Shown here one piece after another: positions 15,696 to 24,891 of a stretch of 39,977 bases of DNA; within the stretch, counting starts at the first letter, position 1; each line of letters starts with the position of its first letter. The stretch comes from a virus: the IMG/VR virus record IMGVR_UViG_3300020185_000111, positions 1 through 39,977 of that record; one strand, written 5' to 3'. The translations under genes and the position numbers were made by a program. The notes under the pieces are model-generated. The model ran no database searches. It saw only the letters and a list, made by a program, of their open reading frames with translations, and had not been told where the DNA came from.

Positions 15696-16763
15696 ATGGC
15701 TTTTCCATCAGCAGCAGGTTGGGGTAACTTACCCAACGGTAACTTCTCACCAGTTATCTATTCCAAGAAAGTCCAATTAGCATTCCGCAAGAAAGCGATC
15801 TGCATGGACGTAACTAACAGCGACTACTTTGGTGAGATTGCTTCGCAAGGTGACACAGTTCGCATCATTAAAGAGCCAGAGATTTCAGTAAGCGCATATG
15901 AGCGTGGTACTGTTATTGCTGCGCAAGACCTTGATGACGCTGACTTCTCACTTGTGGTTGATAAAGCTAACTACTTTGCATTCAAAATGGATGACATCGA
16001 AGAAGCTCATAGCCACATCAACTTTATTGATCTTGCTACAAACCGTGCGGCTTACCGCTTGGCTGACCAGCTTGACCAAGAAGTCTTAGGCTATCTGTCA
16101 GGTTACAAACAGTCTGCTATTCACACTAACTCTGATACAGTTAATGACACTGTCTCTGGTACTGTCGCAGACGTAAACGCTGGTACAGACGAATTGCTTG
16201 CTACAATGAAACTTAACAAAGGTTCATTCGGTAACATCACAGCTGGCGGAGATAACTCCATCCCAGTTGCTGCTCGTCTCCCAGGAGCTACTACTCTTCC
16301 AGATGAGTACGCTTCACCTGTTATGGTTATTAACCGTATGGGTCGTTTGCTTGACCAACAGAACGTTGACAAAGATGGCCGCTGGTGCATTATTGACCCA
16401 GTGATGCTTGAAGTGTTAATGGACGAAGACTCACGCTTCCTGAACGCCGACTTCGGTGAAACAGGTGCGCTTCGTAACGGTCTGGTACTAAGCAAGTGGA
16501 ATGGCTTCCGCGTTTACGTATCTAACAACCTACCGTCTGTTGGTACTGGCCCAGCAACTACAGGTACTGCAGATCAGAATGCTAACTACGGTGTTATCGT
16601 AGCTGGACATGATTCTGCTGTAGCTACTGCTGAGCAAATCAACAAGACAGAGACTTACCGTGACCCAGACAGCTTTGCTGATATTGTTCGTGGTATGCAT
16701 CTCTATGGCCGTAAGATACTTAGGCCCGAAGCTCTTGTCAACGCCAAGTACAACTTAGCGTGA
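15696..16763 (+). CDS. Major capsid protein
   Basis: The product is 355 residues and follows the scaffold gene. The pattern NGNFSPVIYSKKVQLAFRKKAICMDVTNSDYFGEI, then GDTVRI and VDKANYFAFKMDDIEEAHS, is typical of HK97-fold coat proteins of marine podoviruses, and the C-terminus carries the domain that forms the shell interface. Codon use differs from neighbouring genes: 15 of 16 arginines by my count are CGC or CGT, and CTA leucine occurs twice, against frequent AGA, AGG and CTA elsewhere. This fits very high expression. It has its own promoter and a strong hairpin after the stop. It is the main shell protein, in hundreds of copies. Confidence 0.9.
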   Translation: MAFPSAAGWGNLPNGNFSPVIYSKKVQLAFRKKAICMDVTNSDYFGEIASQGDTVRIIKEPEISVSAYERGTVIAAQDLDDADFSLVVDKANYFAFKMDDIEEAHSHINFIDLATNRAAYRLADQLDQEVLGYLSGYKQSAIHTNSDTVNDTVSGTVADVNAGTDELLATMKLNKGSFGNITAGGDNSIPVAARLPGATTLPDEYASPVMVINRMGRLLDQQNVDKDGRWCIIDPVMLEVLMDEDSRFLNADFGETGALRNGLVLSKWNGFRVYVSNNLPSVGTGPATTGTADQNANYGVIVAGHDSAVATAEQINKTETYRDPDSFADIVRGMHLYGRKILRPEALVNAKYNLA

Positions 16764-16783
16764 TAATCTAACCTACACTAACA

Positions 16784-16807
16784 GAGGCTCTCCTTCGGGG
16801 GAGTCTC
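16784..16807 (+). terminator. TTCG-loop hairpin after the capsid gene
   Basis: GAGGCTCTCC (16784-16793) pairs with GGGGAGTCTC (16798-16807) over 10 bp, two of them G-T, around a TTCG tetraloop. The downstream tract (acctattt) is weak in T, so partial termination with read-through to the tail genes is likely, or the hairpin protects the capsid mRNA 3' end. Confidence 0.75.
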
Positions 16808-16832
16808 ACCTATTTAATAGATAAGGTGACAG

Positions 16833-17516
16833 ATGGCATATACATACTTAGACTTAACTAATGAAGTCCTATCTCGTATGAACGAGGTTACTCTTACTGA
16901 CGCTGGCTTTGGTGCTGCAAGAGGATTTCAAGTTCAATGTAAGAATGCTGTTAATGATGCTATAAACTATATTGATACCTCTGCCTTTAACTGGCCCTTT
17001 AACCATGGAACATACACTGACCTACTAGTTGCTGGTCAGACCCGCTACTTCATTCCTTATAACGCTAAGTCTATAGACTACGATACATTCCGTTTAGTAG
17101 GAGATACTAACTTAGGTGTTACTGGAACTAAACTAGTAATACTAGCATACAAAGAGTACGTTGCTAAGTTTATTAGTCAAGAAGATGAAGCCGATAAAGG
17201 AGCTGTACCTAGGCGTATTGTACGTACTCCTGATAACAACTTCTTACTTTACCCTTACCCAGACAAAGCTTATTCAATTAAGTATGATTATGTATACAAA
17301 CCTTTACCTCTAGTGTCTCCTTTAGATGTACCCTTTATACCTGAGATACATCGTCAAGTTATAGCTGACGGTGCTACTGCTTACTCTTACCAATTTAGAG
17401 GTGAGCTAGAGCAGTACGAAGCTAACTGGGCTAGGTTTGAAACAGGTATTACAGATATGCGTACGCTACTCTCTAATAACTACCCCTACGTACGTTCCAC
17501 TGTAATCACATTCTAA
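16833..17516 (+). CDS. Head-to-tail adaptor (tail tubular protein A-like)
   Basis: The product is 227 residues. The opening YTYLDLTNEVLSRMNEVTLT and helical CKNAVNDAINYIDTS, then a beta-rich part and a terminal helical segment (HRQVIADGATAYSYQFRGELEQYEANWARFE), match the adaptor that docks under the portal in short-tailed phages (SU10 adaptor or T7 gp11 type). It joins the portal ring to the nozzle. It starts after aaggtga, follows the capsid hairpin and precedes the nozzle gene, the standard podovirus order. Confidence 0.82.
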   Translation: MAYTYLDLTNEVLSRMNEVTLTDAGFGAARGFQVQCKNAVNDAINYIDTSAFNWPFNHGTYTDLLVAGQTRYFIPYNAKSIDYDTFRLVGDTNLGVTGTKLVILAYKEYVAKFISQEDEADKGAVPRRIVRTPDNNFLLYPYPDKAYSIKYDYVYKPLPLVSPLDVPFIPEIHRQVIADGATAYSYQFRGELEQYEANWARFETGITDMRTLLSNNYPYVRSTVITF

Positions 17517-17536
17517 ACTAAGAAAGGTAGACAAGT

Positions 17537-19243
17537 ATGGCAGATGAATCTGGCCTAAGTCCATATGTCTTCCCTCTTGAAGGTGGACTCGTACTTAACA
17601 AATCTAACTTCTCAATAAAACCTGGAATGGCCCTAGAGCTAGAGAACTTCGAGCCTTCTGCCACAGGTGGATACCGCCGTATAAATGGATACACAGCTTG
17701 GGGACTAGAAGTACCCTATACTGACTCGCCTGTTGAACCAGTTCTTATGTCAGCCTTTTATAAAGGTGAAGTGATTGCAGCTAGAGGGTCAGCAGTATAC
17801 CGTTCTACAAACGGTAAAGCATTACTTAAACAACCAGTAGGGGTTAGTGAGACTACGTTAGTTGTGGATAGCACATCTGGTTTCTCAGACACAGGAGTCC
17901 TCCTACTAGAGACTGAGTACGTAGAGTACACAGGCTTAACTGATACTGAGTTTACAGGCTGCACCAGAGGTGCCTTAGGTACTTCAGCAGAAGTCCATGT
18001 CTTAAACATTACTATAGAACAAAGCTGGACTACCATTGAGACAGGACGTACAGGAGCTAATAAGTACCAGTTTATAATTGGTGCTCTTACTGGTCCTCTT
18101 AAGTTAATATACGCTGATGGAACTAACCCTGCGTCAATGTGGGACGGGTCTACTGTTACCCAGATAACAGGCGCTTTAGCTCCATTAGATCCTCAATACT
18201 TAACTGACTTTAAGAATACTGGATTCTACGCTGGTATGTCTGCTAATCCACAGGAAGTGGTCTACACAGCTCCAACTACATCAGACGACTTTGACCCAGC
18301 TAACGGCGCTGGTAGCTTTGTTGTAGATGAACCTGTTACAGGTCTGACTGTCTTTCGTGATTCATTGTATATCTTCTCAGCTAACCGTATCTACAGGTTA
18401 AGTGGTTCTACAGCAGAAGACTATGTACTTACACCTATTACTAGAAGTATTGGATGTCGTAACGGATGGACTATCAAGGAGTTTGCAGGAGACATTGTAT
18501 TCCTTGGACCTGATGGTCTTCGTACTATTGCTGGTACAAACAAGATTGGTGACGTTGACTTAGGTTCTATCTCTTCTCAAGTTCAACAGTTGTTTCAAGG
18601 TCAGACTAAGGTATCGGACTTTGAGTCTCTAGTTATACCTAACAAGACTCAATACCGTATATTCTTTAGTGACCCTGAGACACCAAAGGAAAGCACAGTA
18701 GGTGTCATTTGTACTCGTAAACAAGAAGGATACGAGTACGCTACCACAAAGGCTATACGACCTTCTTGTACTGATACTGAAGAATACTTAGGAGAGTACT
18801 TTGTTATCTTCGGTGGTTATGACGGTAGAGTTTACCGTCTTGAAGAGAGTACTACGTTCGACGGCAGTCCTGTTATTGGACGTTACCGTAGTTCAGATAT
18901 CACAGCTGGTGATCCAGGTATTCGTAAAGCATTTCAACGTATTATCATTAACTATACACCTGAAGGTACTGTAAACTCTAACTTATATATTAGATACGAT
19001 TACGAATCCTCAGATGTTCCCAGACCAGATCCTTACCCTTTTGATTCAACTAAGATTGTGGCTTTATACGGTACAGGTCGTTATGGTTTTGTTAATTATG
19101 GTGGTCAGAGTAACCCACTAGTAAGACAAGCTATTGAGGGTTCGGGGTTCGCATTAGCAATACGTGTTATTGACCAAGGTATATCCGATCCATACACGCT
19201 GAAGGGTTTTCAGCTTGAGTTCACTACGGGCGCAAGACGCTAA
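17537..19243 (+). CDS. Tail nozzle (tail tubular protein B-like)
   Basis: The product is 568 residues with recurring short beta hairpins (FYKGEVIAARGSAVYRSTNG, VFRDSLYIFSANRIYRLSG, VFLGPDGLRTIAGTNKIGDVDLGSIS). The last motifs, with DGLRTI and the SIS-x-QV phrase, are common to nozzle proteins such as P22 gp10 and T7 gp12, which form the hexameric tail tip ring. It is encoded 20 nt after the adaptor, which fixes its role. An insert around residues 105-155 (ETTLVVDSTSGFSDTGVLLLETEYVEYTG) looks like a small beta domain. No cleavage or signal is seen. Confidence 0.85.
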   Translation: MADESGLSPYVFPLEGGLVLNKSNFSIKPGMALELENFEPSATGGYRRINGYTAWGLEVPYTDSPVEPVLMSAFYKGEVIAARGSAVYRSTNGKALLKQPVGVSETTLVVDSTSGFSDTGVLLLETEYVEYTGLTDTEFTGCTRGALGTSAEVHVLNITIEQSWTTIETGRTGANKYQFIIGALTGPLKLIYADGTNPASMWDGSTVTQITGALAPLDPQYLTDFKNTGFYAGMSANPQEVVYTAPTTSDDFDPANGAGSFVVDEPVTGLTVFRDSLYIFSANRIYRLSGSTAEDYVLTPITRSIGCRNGWTIKEFAGDIVFLGPDGLRTIAGTNKIGDVDLGSISSQVQQLFQGQTKVSDFESLVIPNKTQYRIFFSDPETPKESTVGVICTRKQEGYEYATTKAIRPSCTDTEEYLGEYFVIFGGYDGRVYRLEESTTFDGSPVIGRYRSSDITAGDPGIRKAFQRIIINYTPEGTVNSNLYIRYDYESSDVPRPDPYPFDSTKIVALYGTGRYGFVNYGGQSNPLVRQAIEGSGFALAIRVIDQGISDPYTLKGFQLEFTTGARR

Positions 19244-19257
19244 GGGAGTTATAATAA

Positions 19258-20568
19258 ATGTCAGGTTATGTACGCCAAAGTTCTTATATTGACGGTGACG
19301 TTATACAAGCGTCAGACTCTAACACTGAGTATGAGGCTCTTGTTATTGCCTTTAATAATCAGGTAGGACACTCACATGACGGTTCAGCATCTGAAGGACC
19401 AGTTATAGGCCTTATAGGTGATGCTGGACTAATTAATCCTCTTAACAAGATAAGAGTAGACAGTATAGCAAGTACTATTAACTTCTCTATCAATGTATCT
19501 GATGTATCTGAGGAACAGATTAAACTAGTAGACGGGGTGTTGTTCCCTGCTGTTACTAACGATGTGGACTTAGGTACTGATCTACTTAAGTTCAAAGATG
19601 CCTACTTTAACGGTACAGTTGAGATAGGGACACTTTCTATTAGTAACGTTATAGGCTCACCTAGTTTTGGCACAGTGGACATAAACGGCGGTACGATAGA
19701 CGGAACGACCATTGGTGCAGATGTACCCTCCACTGGTAGTTTTACTAGTATAGATGCCGATACAGTTGATATAGACGGTGGTACAATAGACGGTACTACT
19801 ATAGGTGGTGTAGTAGCCGCATCTGGTAGCTTCACTGATTTAGGTGCTACAGGTGATATCACTGTGGATGGTACTGTAGATGGGCGTGATGTAGCTGTTG
19901 ATGGTACTAAGTTAGACTCCATTGAAGGTAATGCTGATGTAACAGATACAACTAATGTTGAAGCTGCTGGTGCTCTTATGGATAGCGAGCTGACTAACAT
20001 AACTGCGGTCAAGGCTTTAGACCAAGGTGTGTCTACAACAGATACTCCTACCTTTGCAGGTGTCAATACGAATACACTAGACCTAACAACGATTGAAGTA
20101 ACTAACATAAAAGCTAAAGATGGTACAGACTCAGCTTCGATAGCTGACTCAACAGGCGTTATGTCAATAGACTCAGCAGTCATAACAAGTGCTGATATTA
20201 ACTCAGGTACTGTAGACGCTACACTAGGTGGTACAACACCTGCTGCTGCAACAGTAACAACCTTAGTAGCAACTAACGGTGGCTCTCTGACAGGTACTTG
20301 GTCTGACTTAGGGTCAGTAACTACAGTAGACATAAACGGTGGTACTATAGACAACACTACAGTAGGTGCTGTTGACCCAGCTGAAGGTTACTTTACTAAC
20401 TTAACAGCTTCTGGTACTATTAATATAGACCTGTCTAATATCTCTACTACAGGTGTTCTAGCAGTTTCTAGTGGCGGTACAGGGGCTGCAAATGAGGAAG
20501 ATGCTCGTACTAACTTAGATGTAGACGTAGCAGGCACTGCACTTGCTCTTTCAATAGCATTAGGATAA
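19258..20568 (+). CDS. Tail fibre with repeated beta motif
   Basis: The product is 436 residues. The N-terminal part (YVRQSSYIDGDVIQASDSNTEYEAL, then NQVGHSHDG) is the virion-attachment type seen in many podovirus fibres. Three repeats follow of the form DI(N/D)GGTID(G/N)TT(I/V)G-x(8)-GSF/YFT (near residues 140, 172 and 358), and the DGRDVAVDGTKLDSIE phrase common to phage fibres. The C-terminus ends with a GGTGAANEEDART motif. The protein is acidic, with no cysteine obvious. Such repeats build a trimeric beta shaft. The following genes probably encode parts that bind to it. Confidence 0.78.
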   Translation: MSGYVRQSSYIDGDVIQASDSNTEYEALVIAFNNQVGHSHDGSASEGPVIGLIGDAGLINPLNKIRVDSIASTINFSINVSDVSEEQIKLVDGVLFPAVTNDVDLGTDLLKFKDAYFNGTVEIGTLSISNVIGSPSFGTVDINGGTIDGTTIGADVPSTGSFTSIDADTVDIDGGTIDGTTIGGVVAASGSFTDLGATGDITVDGTVDGRDVAVDGTKLDSIEGNADVTDTTNVEAAGALMDSELTNITAVKALDQGVSTTDTPTFAGVNTNTLDLTTIEVTNIKAKDGTDSASIADSTGVMSIDSAVITSADINSGTVDATLGGTTPAAATVTTLVATNGGSLTGTWSDLGSVTTVDINGGTIDNTTVGAVDPAEGYFTNLTASGTINIDLSNISTTGVLAVSSGGTGAANEEDARTNLDVDVAGTALALSIALG

Positions 20569-20581
20569 GGAACTAAACAAT

Positions 20582-20890
20582 ATGGCAAACGTCTTTAAGA
20601 ACTCAACGGATACAGCAGTAGGTACTTCACCTTCTACTTCGTATACTGTTCCAGCGGCTACTACTTCTGTTATGATTGGAATGACAGTAGCTAATACATA
20701 TTCTCAACAAGTAATTGTGTCTGTGCAGGTAGCGGGTGTATACTTAGTTAAAGAAGCACCTGTCCCCGTTGGATCAAGCCTCAGTGTACTAGACGGTAAG
20801 ATCATACTAGAGGCATTCGATACTGTTGTTGTAACATCAAGTGATAGTGCTTCTATTGACGTTATCATATCAATTCTGGAGCAGACCTAA
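20582..20890 (+). CDS. Small fibre-associated beta-sandwich protein
   Basis: The product is 102 residues, rich in Val, Ser and Thr, with alternating hydrophobic beta strands (TSVMIGMTVANTYSQQVIVSVQVAGVYLV, KIILEAFDTVVVTS, ASIDVIISILEQ). I recall similar short proteins in fibre regions of marine phages. The start follows taaggaac, and the stop overlaps the next ATG by one base, so it is co-translated with the next fibre gene. A structural or capping role is inferred. Confidence 0.65.
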   Translation: MANVFKNSTDTAVGTSPSTSYTVPAATTSVMIGMTVANTYSQQVIVSVQVAGVYLVKEAPVPVGSSLSVLDGKIILEAFDTVVVTSSDSASIDVIISILEQT

Positions 20891-21408
20891 TGGCTGGTTA
20901 CTTAGGGTCTGAGGCAGTCTTCCTGTCAGCTTCCCTAGCTGAGATAAAGGGTGATGCTAGCGTAGGTGGTGATCTCAGTGTTGAAGGCGTCCTTAATACA
21001 ACCAACGGTATAACCTTTGGAGCTGGTACTGATATTCTGAATGATTACGAGGAGGGTACTTGGGTACCCAATATTATTGGGGAAGTCACAAGTAGCTCTG
21101 GTACCTATACAAAGATTGGAGACATTGTCACTGCTCACTTTTGGATTGAGTTACCTAACATCGGTTTCTCCACAGACCCAGCTCTACTAGAAGGTATACC
21201 TTACTCTAGCAACTTCTCAGGAAGTACTGATGCTCGTAGAAGCGCTGGGTACACAACGTACAACACTGATAGTAAGGCTGCTTCTTTATTGTTTGAAACC
21301 GTTGACAGAGTGGGTTTTAGAGCTGACCCAGGAGGAGCAGCCTTGGACAGAGGAACATTGGCTGGTAACACTTACTGGGGAACCCTAGTTTATACAACTG
21401 ATAGTTAA
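20890..21408 (+). CDS. Short tail fibre or receptor-binding protein
   Basis: The product is 172 residues. Residues about 20-45 repeat short beta turns (DASVGGDLSVEGVLNTTNGI), and residues 50-80 hold the LNDYEEGTWVPNI and YTKIGDIV phrases characteristic of phage fibre tips. The remainder is a compact beta domain ending TYWGTLVYTTDS. It lacks an obvious attachment domain, so it may ride on the preceding fibre. The stop is followed by an ideal ribosome site for the next gene. Confidence 0.7.
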   Translation: MAGYLGSEAVFLSASLAEIKGDASVGGDLSVEGVLNTTNGITFGAGTDILNDYEEGTWVPNIIGEVTSSSGTYTKIGDIVTAHFWIELPNIGFSTDPALLEGIPYSSNFSGSTDARRSAGYTTYNTDSKAASLLFETVDRVGFRADPGGAALDRGTLAGNTYWGTLVYTTDS

Positions 21409-21421
21409 TAAGGAGGTCAAC

Positions 21422-21664
21422 ATGGCCCTTTCAGAGAAAACAATAGTAGACAAGATAGAAATAGTAGGTGAGTTTAAGATTGTACAAGTACGTACAGCCC
21501 GTATTATTCTTGAAAACGGTGTAGAGTTAAGCCGTTCATTCTCACGCCACGTTGTAGCACCAGATGCTAACGTGTCAGGCGAGAGTGCAGAAGTACAGGC
21601 TATCTGTGAAGCGGTACATACGTTAGCAGTTAAATCAGCATACGAAGATCACAAAGGATTATAA
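21422..21664 (+). CDS. Small conserved protein of the fibre region
   Basis: The product is 80 residues, with no membrane segment. The pattern KIEIVGEFKIVQVRTARIILENGVELSRSFSRHVVAPD, then a helix ending VKSAYEDHKGL, is familiar to me from cyanophage and other marine phage fibre loci, where its role is unknown. The ribosome site aaggaggtc is the strongest in the window, suggesting high expression. It may be a chaperone or minor tail component. Confidence 0.65.
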   Translation: MALSEKTIVDKIEIVGEFKIVQVRTARIILENGVELSRSFSRHVVAPDANVSGESAEVQAICEAVHTLAVKSAYEDHKGL

Positions 21665-21667
21665 GTA

Positions 21668-22933
21668 ATGTCAGGATACATAGGAAACGTACCTGTACCT
21701 CAGTCTACACAGAACCGTCAAGACTTTGTAGCAACTGCTGGTCAAACTGTATTTAACACTTTAGGCTATGAGCCTAAGTATGTAGACGTGTATCTAAATG
21801 GTATTAAACTTATTGATATTACAGAGTATACAGCTACTAACGGAACGGACATCATACTGACCTCAGCGGCTTCGGTTGGTGATACTTTAAGCTATCTGTC
21901 TTTTACTAACTTCACTATAGTTGATAGTGTAGGTGACCTTACTGTAACTAATATCAGTACTGAGACTTTAGAAGTAGGTGGTAGTGGGGTAACTATAGAC
22001 GCCATACTAGACGAAGACGACATGGTATCTAACAGTGATACAGCAGTGCCTACTCAACAATCAGTTAAGACCTATGTTGATACTTCAATAGTAGATTTAG
22101 AAGCTTCAAAACTAGGTATAGATGATAACGCAACAAGCACTGTTATAACTCTTACCCCTACGAATACAATGGAAGTGTCAGGGGATACAACTGTAACAGG
22201 TAATGTAGAAGCTGACTCTTTTAATGACGTCATAACTACAGACGATACGGTAGCAGGAGGAGAGGCTCTGGGAGTTAAGAGTACACTACCTACTGACAGA
22301 TCTTTGGTCTATAATGGTATTCACGTAGGTGCACGGGGTGTTTTAGAAGGTCCGAATAATGGCTTCTCGTTTGTTGACACTCTGTCACTGACCAATAACG
22401 GCTACACAGCTACTGCAGGTGTTAAAGCTCAGAATGACGGGCCTATTACTCGCTTCCAAATGCTTGATGGTCGGTTTCTCTTTCAGAACGTACACGCCTC
22501 AAGCGGTTCGAGCACCCCATCAGCTGGTGACGTTATATCTGCTGGAAACATAGTAGACGTTGCTGAAATAACAGCAGCAGGGTTTATGTACACACAGGGT
22601 CTTAACGTCAAAGAGAATGCACAATTTGAGGCTGCTATTGTTGAAGAAGTACACGTACTCTCAGGAACTTCTGTTGACTTAGACCCCGATAATGGGACTA
22701 TTCAAACTCACACTTTAACAGGTAACACAACATACACAGAGTCACTTAATGATGGGTTTTCTATGACCCTTATGATAGCTCCCACTACAAATACTATAAC
22801 GTGGCCTGCAATGAACTGGGTTAACAATGATACCCTTCCACCAGAATTAGGAACAACTGGTAATACCGTAGTGTCACTATGGCAAGTTGGTGGAACAGTA
22901 TATGGAGCCTTTGTAGGTAATAGTGAAGCATGA
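21668..22933 (+). CDS. Tail fibre protein
   Basis: The product is 421 residues. The N-terminal domain (TQNRQDFVATAGQTVFNTLGYEPKYVDVYLNGIKLIDITEY) is a small beta domain recurrent in phage fibres. It is followed by a shaft-like stretch (about 90-200) with short repeats, and the SDTAVPTQQSVKTYVD phrase that is common at fibre coiled-coil segments. The C-terminal third (VEEVHVLSGTSVDLDPDNGTIQTHTLTGNTTYTESL, ending WPAMNWV) is a beta domain I recall from phage tail fibres. It is probably a second, host-contacting fibre. Its TGA overlaps the following ATG. Confidence 0.75.
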   Translation: MSGYIGNVPVPQSTQNRQDFVATAGQTVFNTLGYEPKYVDVYLNGIKLIDITEYTATNGTDIILTSAASVGDTLSYLSFTNFTIVDSVGDLTVTNISTETLEVGGSGVTIDAILDEDDMVSNSDTAVPTQQSVKTYVDTSIVDLEASKLGIDDNATSTVITLTPTNTMEVSGDTTVTGNVEADSFNDVITTDDTVAGGEALGVKSTLPTDRSLVYNGIHVGARGVLEGPNNGFSFVDTLSLTNNGYTATAGVKAQNDGPITRFQMLDGRFLFQNVHASSGSSTPSAGDVISAGNIVDVAEITAAGFMYTQGLNVKENAQFEAAIVEEVHVLSGTSVDLDPDNGTIQTHTLTGNTTYTESLNDGFSMTLMIAPTTNTITWPAMNWVNNDTLPPELGTTGNTVVSLWQVGGTVYGAFVGNSEA

Positions 22934-23952
22934 AGCTTTGGTCTTTAATAAAGAAGTGGCTCCGTAAGCTCTTTTGTAAAGAAAAGACTAGTGATGTTAA
23001 ACCAGTTACACCTGCTATTGTAGAAAGTATTAAGGAAGATGAAGATATGCTAAGAAACTCAATAATAGGAGCTGCTGGTAGTAGTGGAGAGGTTCTTAGT
23101 CTTGACTTTGCTGAGTACACACTCAACCCCGCCAAGAGTTCGATAACTTACCATGACAATAGCAGTAACGGTCCAACTCTAGGGTTGCTGTGGACAAACA
23201 TCAAAATACGAGGTGTATCCGCTAGCCCAGACGGTACTAAACTCTACCTGCATGATGCTAATCAGGCCGAGACCTACGAGATGATAGGAGCAGGTCCGTG
23301 GGACTTCTCTTCCCTTAGTGTAGGATATACGAGGACAGTTGATACTCAGGGGATGCAAACTACTCCTGCATGGAGTCCAGACGGTACTCGTTATTATATG
23401 ATTTCAGGCCAAACTTCACCAAAGATTGTATATCAGTACAATGTAAGCACACCTTTCAGTTTGGCTTCTGCGAGTTATGCAGGCCAATCGAGTGTAATGT
23501 CTTCTGTAGTAACCAATGATGGTTATCTTGATAGATTTAACAAGATAGGCACACTTTTATTAGATGGAGATGGAAGCCAGTTTTACATAACAGATGACGG
23601 TGGTTTTAATACTAAGATATATGGTGCGACTATGTCAACTAACTTCGAAGTAACGACTTCTTCATTAATATCCAGCACTGCTACTCCATTCCAAGCCCAG
23701 ATCCGCATCTGGGGTGGTTGGATTCATCCTAAAGGTAAGCTGTTTGTAACGGCTGGTATAGACAGTATAGACTCTTATCAACTAGAAAAGGCTTTTGACT
23801 TCACTACCGCTGTCCTGCAAAGTAGGTTAATTCGTGCAGATAACAATATTTGGTCGAGAGGTGTAAGCGTTAGCGATGATTTAAGTAAATTGGTTGTATA
23901 TGACTGTCTAAGCCAACGGGAACATTACTTCAGTGTCTATGAGAAGTTATAG
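22930..23952 (+). CDS. Propeller-like tail appendage protein, copy 1, with N-terminal extension
   Basis: The product is 340 residues from ATG 22930, or 301 from an internal ATG 23047 that has its own ribosome site (aaggaag). Residues 40-52 (MLRNSIIGAAGSS) match the very start of the next gene. The first 39 residues (KLWSLIKKWLRKLF...) are a basic amphipathic helix absent from that gene. The body holds repeated SPDGTxLY, DGSQFYIT and PKGKLFV segments typical of beta-propeller blades, probably four or five. Similar proteins serve as fibre tips or adhesins in phages; binding activity is not shown. Its start overlaps the preceding stop. Confidence 0.7.
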   Translation: MKLWSLIKKWLRKLFCKEKTSDVKPVTPAIVESIKEDEDMLRNSIIGAAGSSGEVLSLDFAEYTLNPAKSSITYHDNSSNGPTLGLLWTNIKIRGVSASPDGTKLYLHDANQAETYEMIGAGPWDFSSLSVGYTRTVDTQGMQTTPAWSPDGTRYYMISGQTSPKIVYQYNVSTPFSLASASYAGQSSVMSSVVTNDGYLDRFNKIGTLLLDGDGSQFYITDDGGFNTKIYGATMSTNFEVTTSSLISSTATPFQAQIRIWGGWIHPKGKLFVTAGIDSIDSYQLEKAFDFTTAVLQSRLIRADNNIWSRGVSVSDDLSKLVVYDCLSQREHYFSVYEKL

Positions 23953-23954
23953 AG

Positions 23955-24875
23955 ATGTTAAGAAACTCAATAATAGGAGCTGCTGGAAGTGGTGGACTTC
24001 CTAGTATCGACCTCTCTGCTTTCGTATACAACGCAGCCAAGAGTTCCCCTATTTACAACAAGAATGGTACCGATTTCGGATCAGGGGTAAGTGATCTTGC
24101 ACAGGCTCTGGATCAAGGTATGGAGGTCAAACCAGACGGTACTCAAGTATGGCTGATTGATCGCCCTCTCAAGGAGATCGTTGAGGTAACTCTTGGTAGT
24201 CCTTGGGATTGGTCTAGTATGAACATAACCGCTAGAAGTGTACCACCATCCTCATCTGGTTGGACGAAGATAGGGTCTACCATTATATGGGCCGATGACG
24301 GTAATCTTTGTTATTTCCATGAAGACGGTGGCTCAGCCACGGGTAGCATAAATACAGCCTATCAGTACGCTGCAAGTACACCTTACAATATCGCTACTCT
24401 ATCCTATGTAGGCTCATCAAATGTTATGTCTCCACTTGTTGCAACTGGGTCTGGAGGAACGTGGCAGTTCATGTATCCATACGAAGATGGAAGTGGGTGG
24501 ATTATAATAGATGTTGCCGATAAAGCCTATTACGTGACTATGTCAACTCCCCACTCATTAGCAACTGCTTCATTAGTATCTACCACTCCGAAAGTTATAC
24601 CAAGCATTGATACTAGTGACCCTGTCCGTTGGATGCGTGGCGGTTGGTTTAACTCCAAAGGTACACAACTTGTAAAGGGTTCAGTTCGTGAAAAAGGGGT
24701 AGCTGCGTTTGAACTGGGTACTCCTTTTGACGTATCTACAGCCGTTAACACAGGTTATCTGGACACAGATCCTATCGGTCCAACGTTTTCTGTAGCATTT
24801 AGCGAAAAACAGGATATACTGATGATTTCTAACAGAGATGGAATTGATTGTAGATTCTCTATCTACGAGGCGTAA
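23955..24875 (+). CDS. Propeller-like tail appendage protein, copy 2
   Basis: The product is 306 residues and paralogous to copy 1: the same MLRNSIIGAAGS start, then PDGTQVWL, SPWDWSSM, STPYNIATLSYVGSSNVMS and FNSKGTQLV blade motifs in the same order. Bodies of the two copies differ strongly, while 28 nt at their 5' ends (23051-23078 and 23959-23986) are identical. It lacks the basic N-terminal extension of copy 1. It starts two bases after the stop of copy 1. Diversified twin adhesins are the likely reading. Confidence 0.7.
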   Translation: MLRNSIIGAAGSGGLPSIDLSAFVYNAAKSSPIYNKNGTDFGSGVSDLAQALDQGMEVKPDGTQVWLIDRPLKEIVEVTLGSPWDWSSMNITARSVPPSSSGWTKIGSTIIWADDGNLCYFHEDGGSATGSINTAYQYAASTPYNIATLSYVGSSNVMSPLVATGSGGTWQFMYPYEDGSGWIIIDVADKAYYVTMSTPHSLATASLVSTTPKVIPSIDTSDPVRWMRGGWFNSKGTQLVKGSVREKGVAAFELGTPFDVSTAVNTGYLDTDPIGPTFSVAFSEKQDILMISNRDGIDCRFSIYEA

Positions 24876-24891
24876 AGAAGAGGTTATAAAA

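Noticed and set aside
19602-20357. 251-codon frame on the - strand opposite the repeated fibre gene
   Set aside because: It is a Val/Ser/Pro-rich shadow of the GGTIDGTT repeats, with no ribosome site and no partner gene on that strand.
23047-23986. Identical 28-nt stretches as phage attachment sites
   Set aside because: They are the in-frame 5' ends of two paralogous genes, and no integrase is visible in the window.
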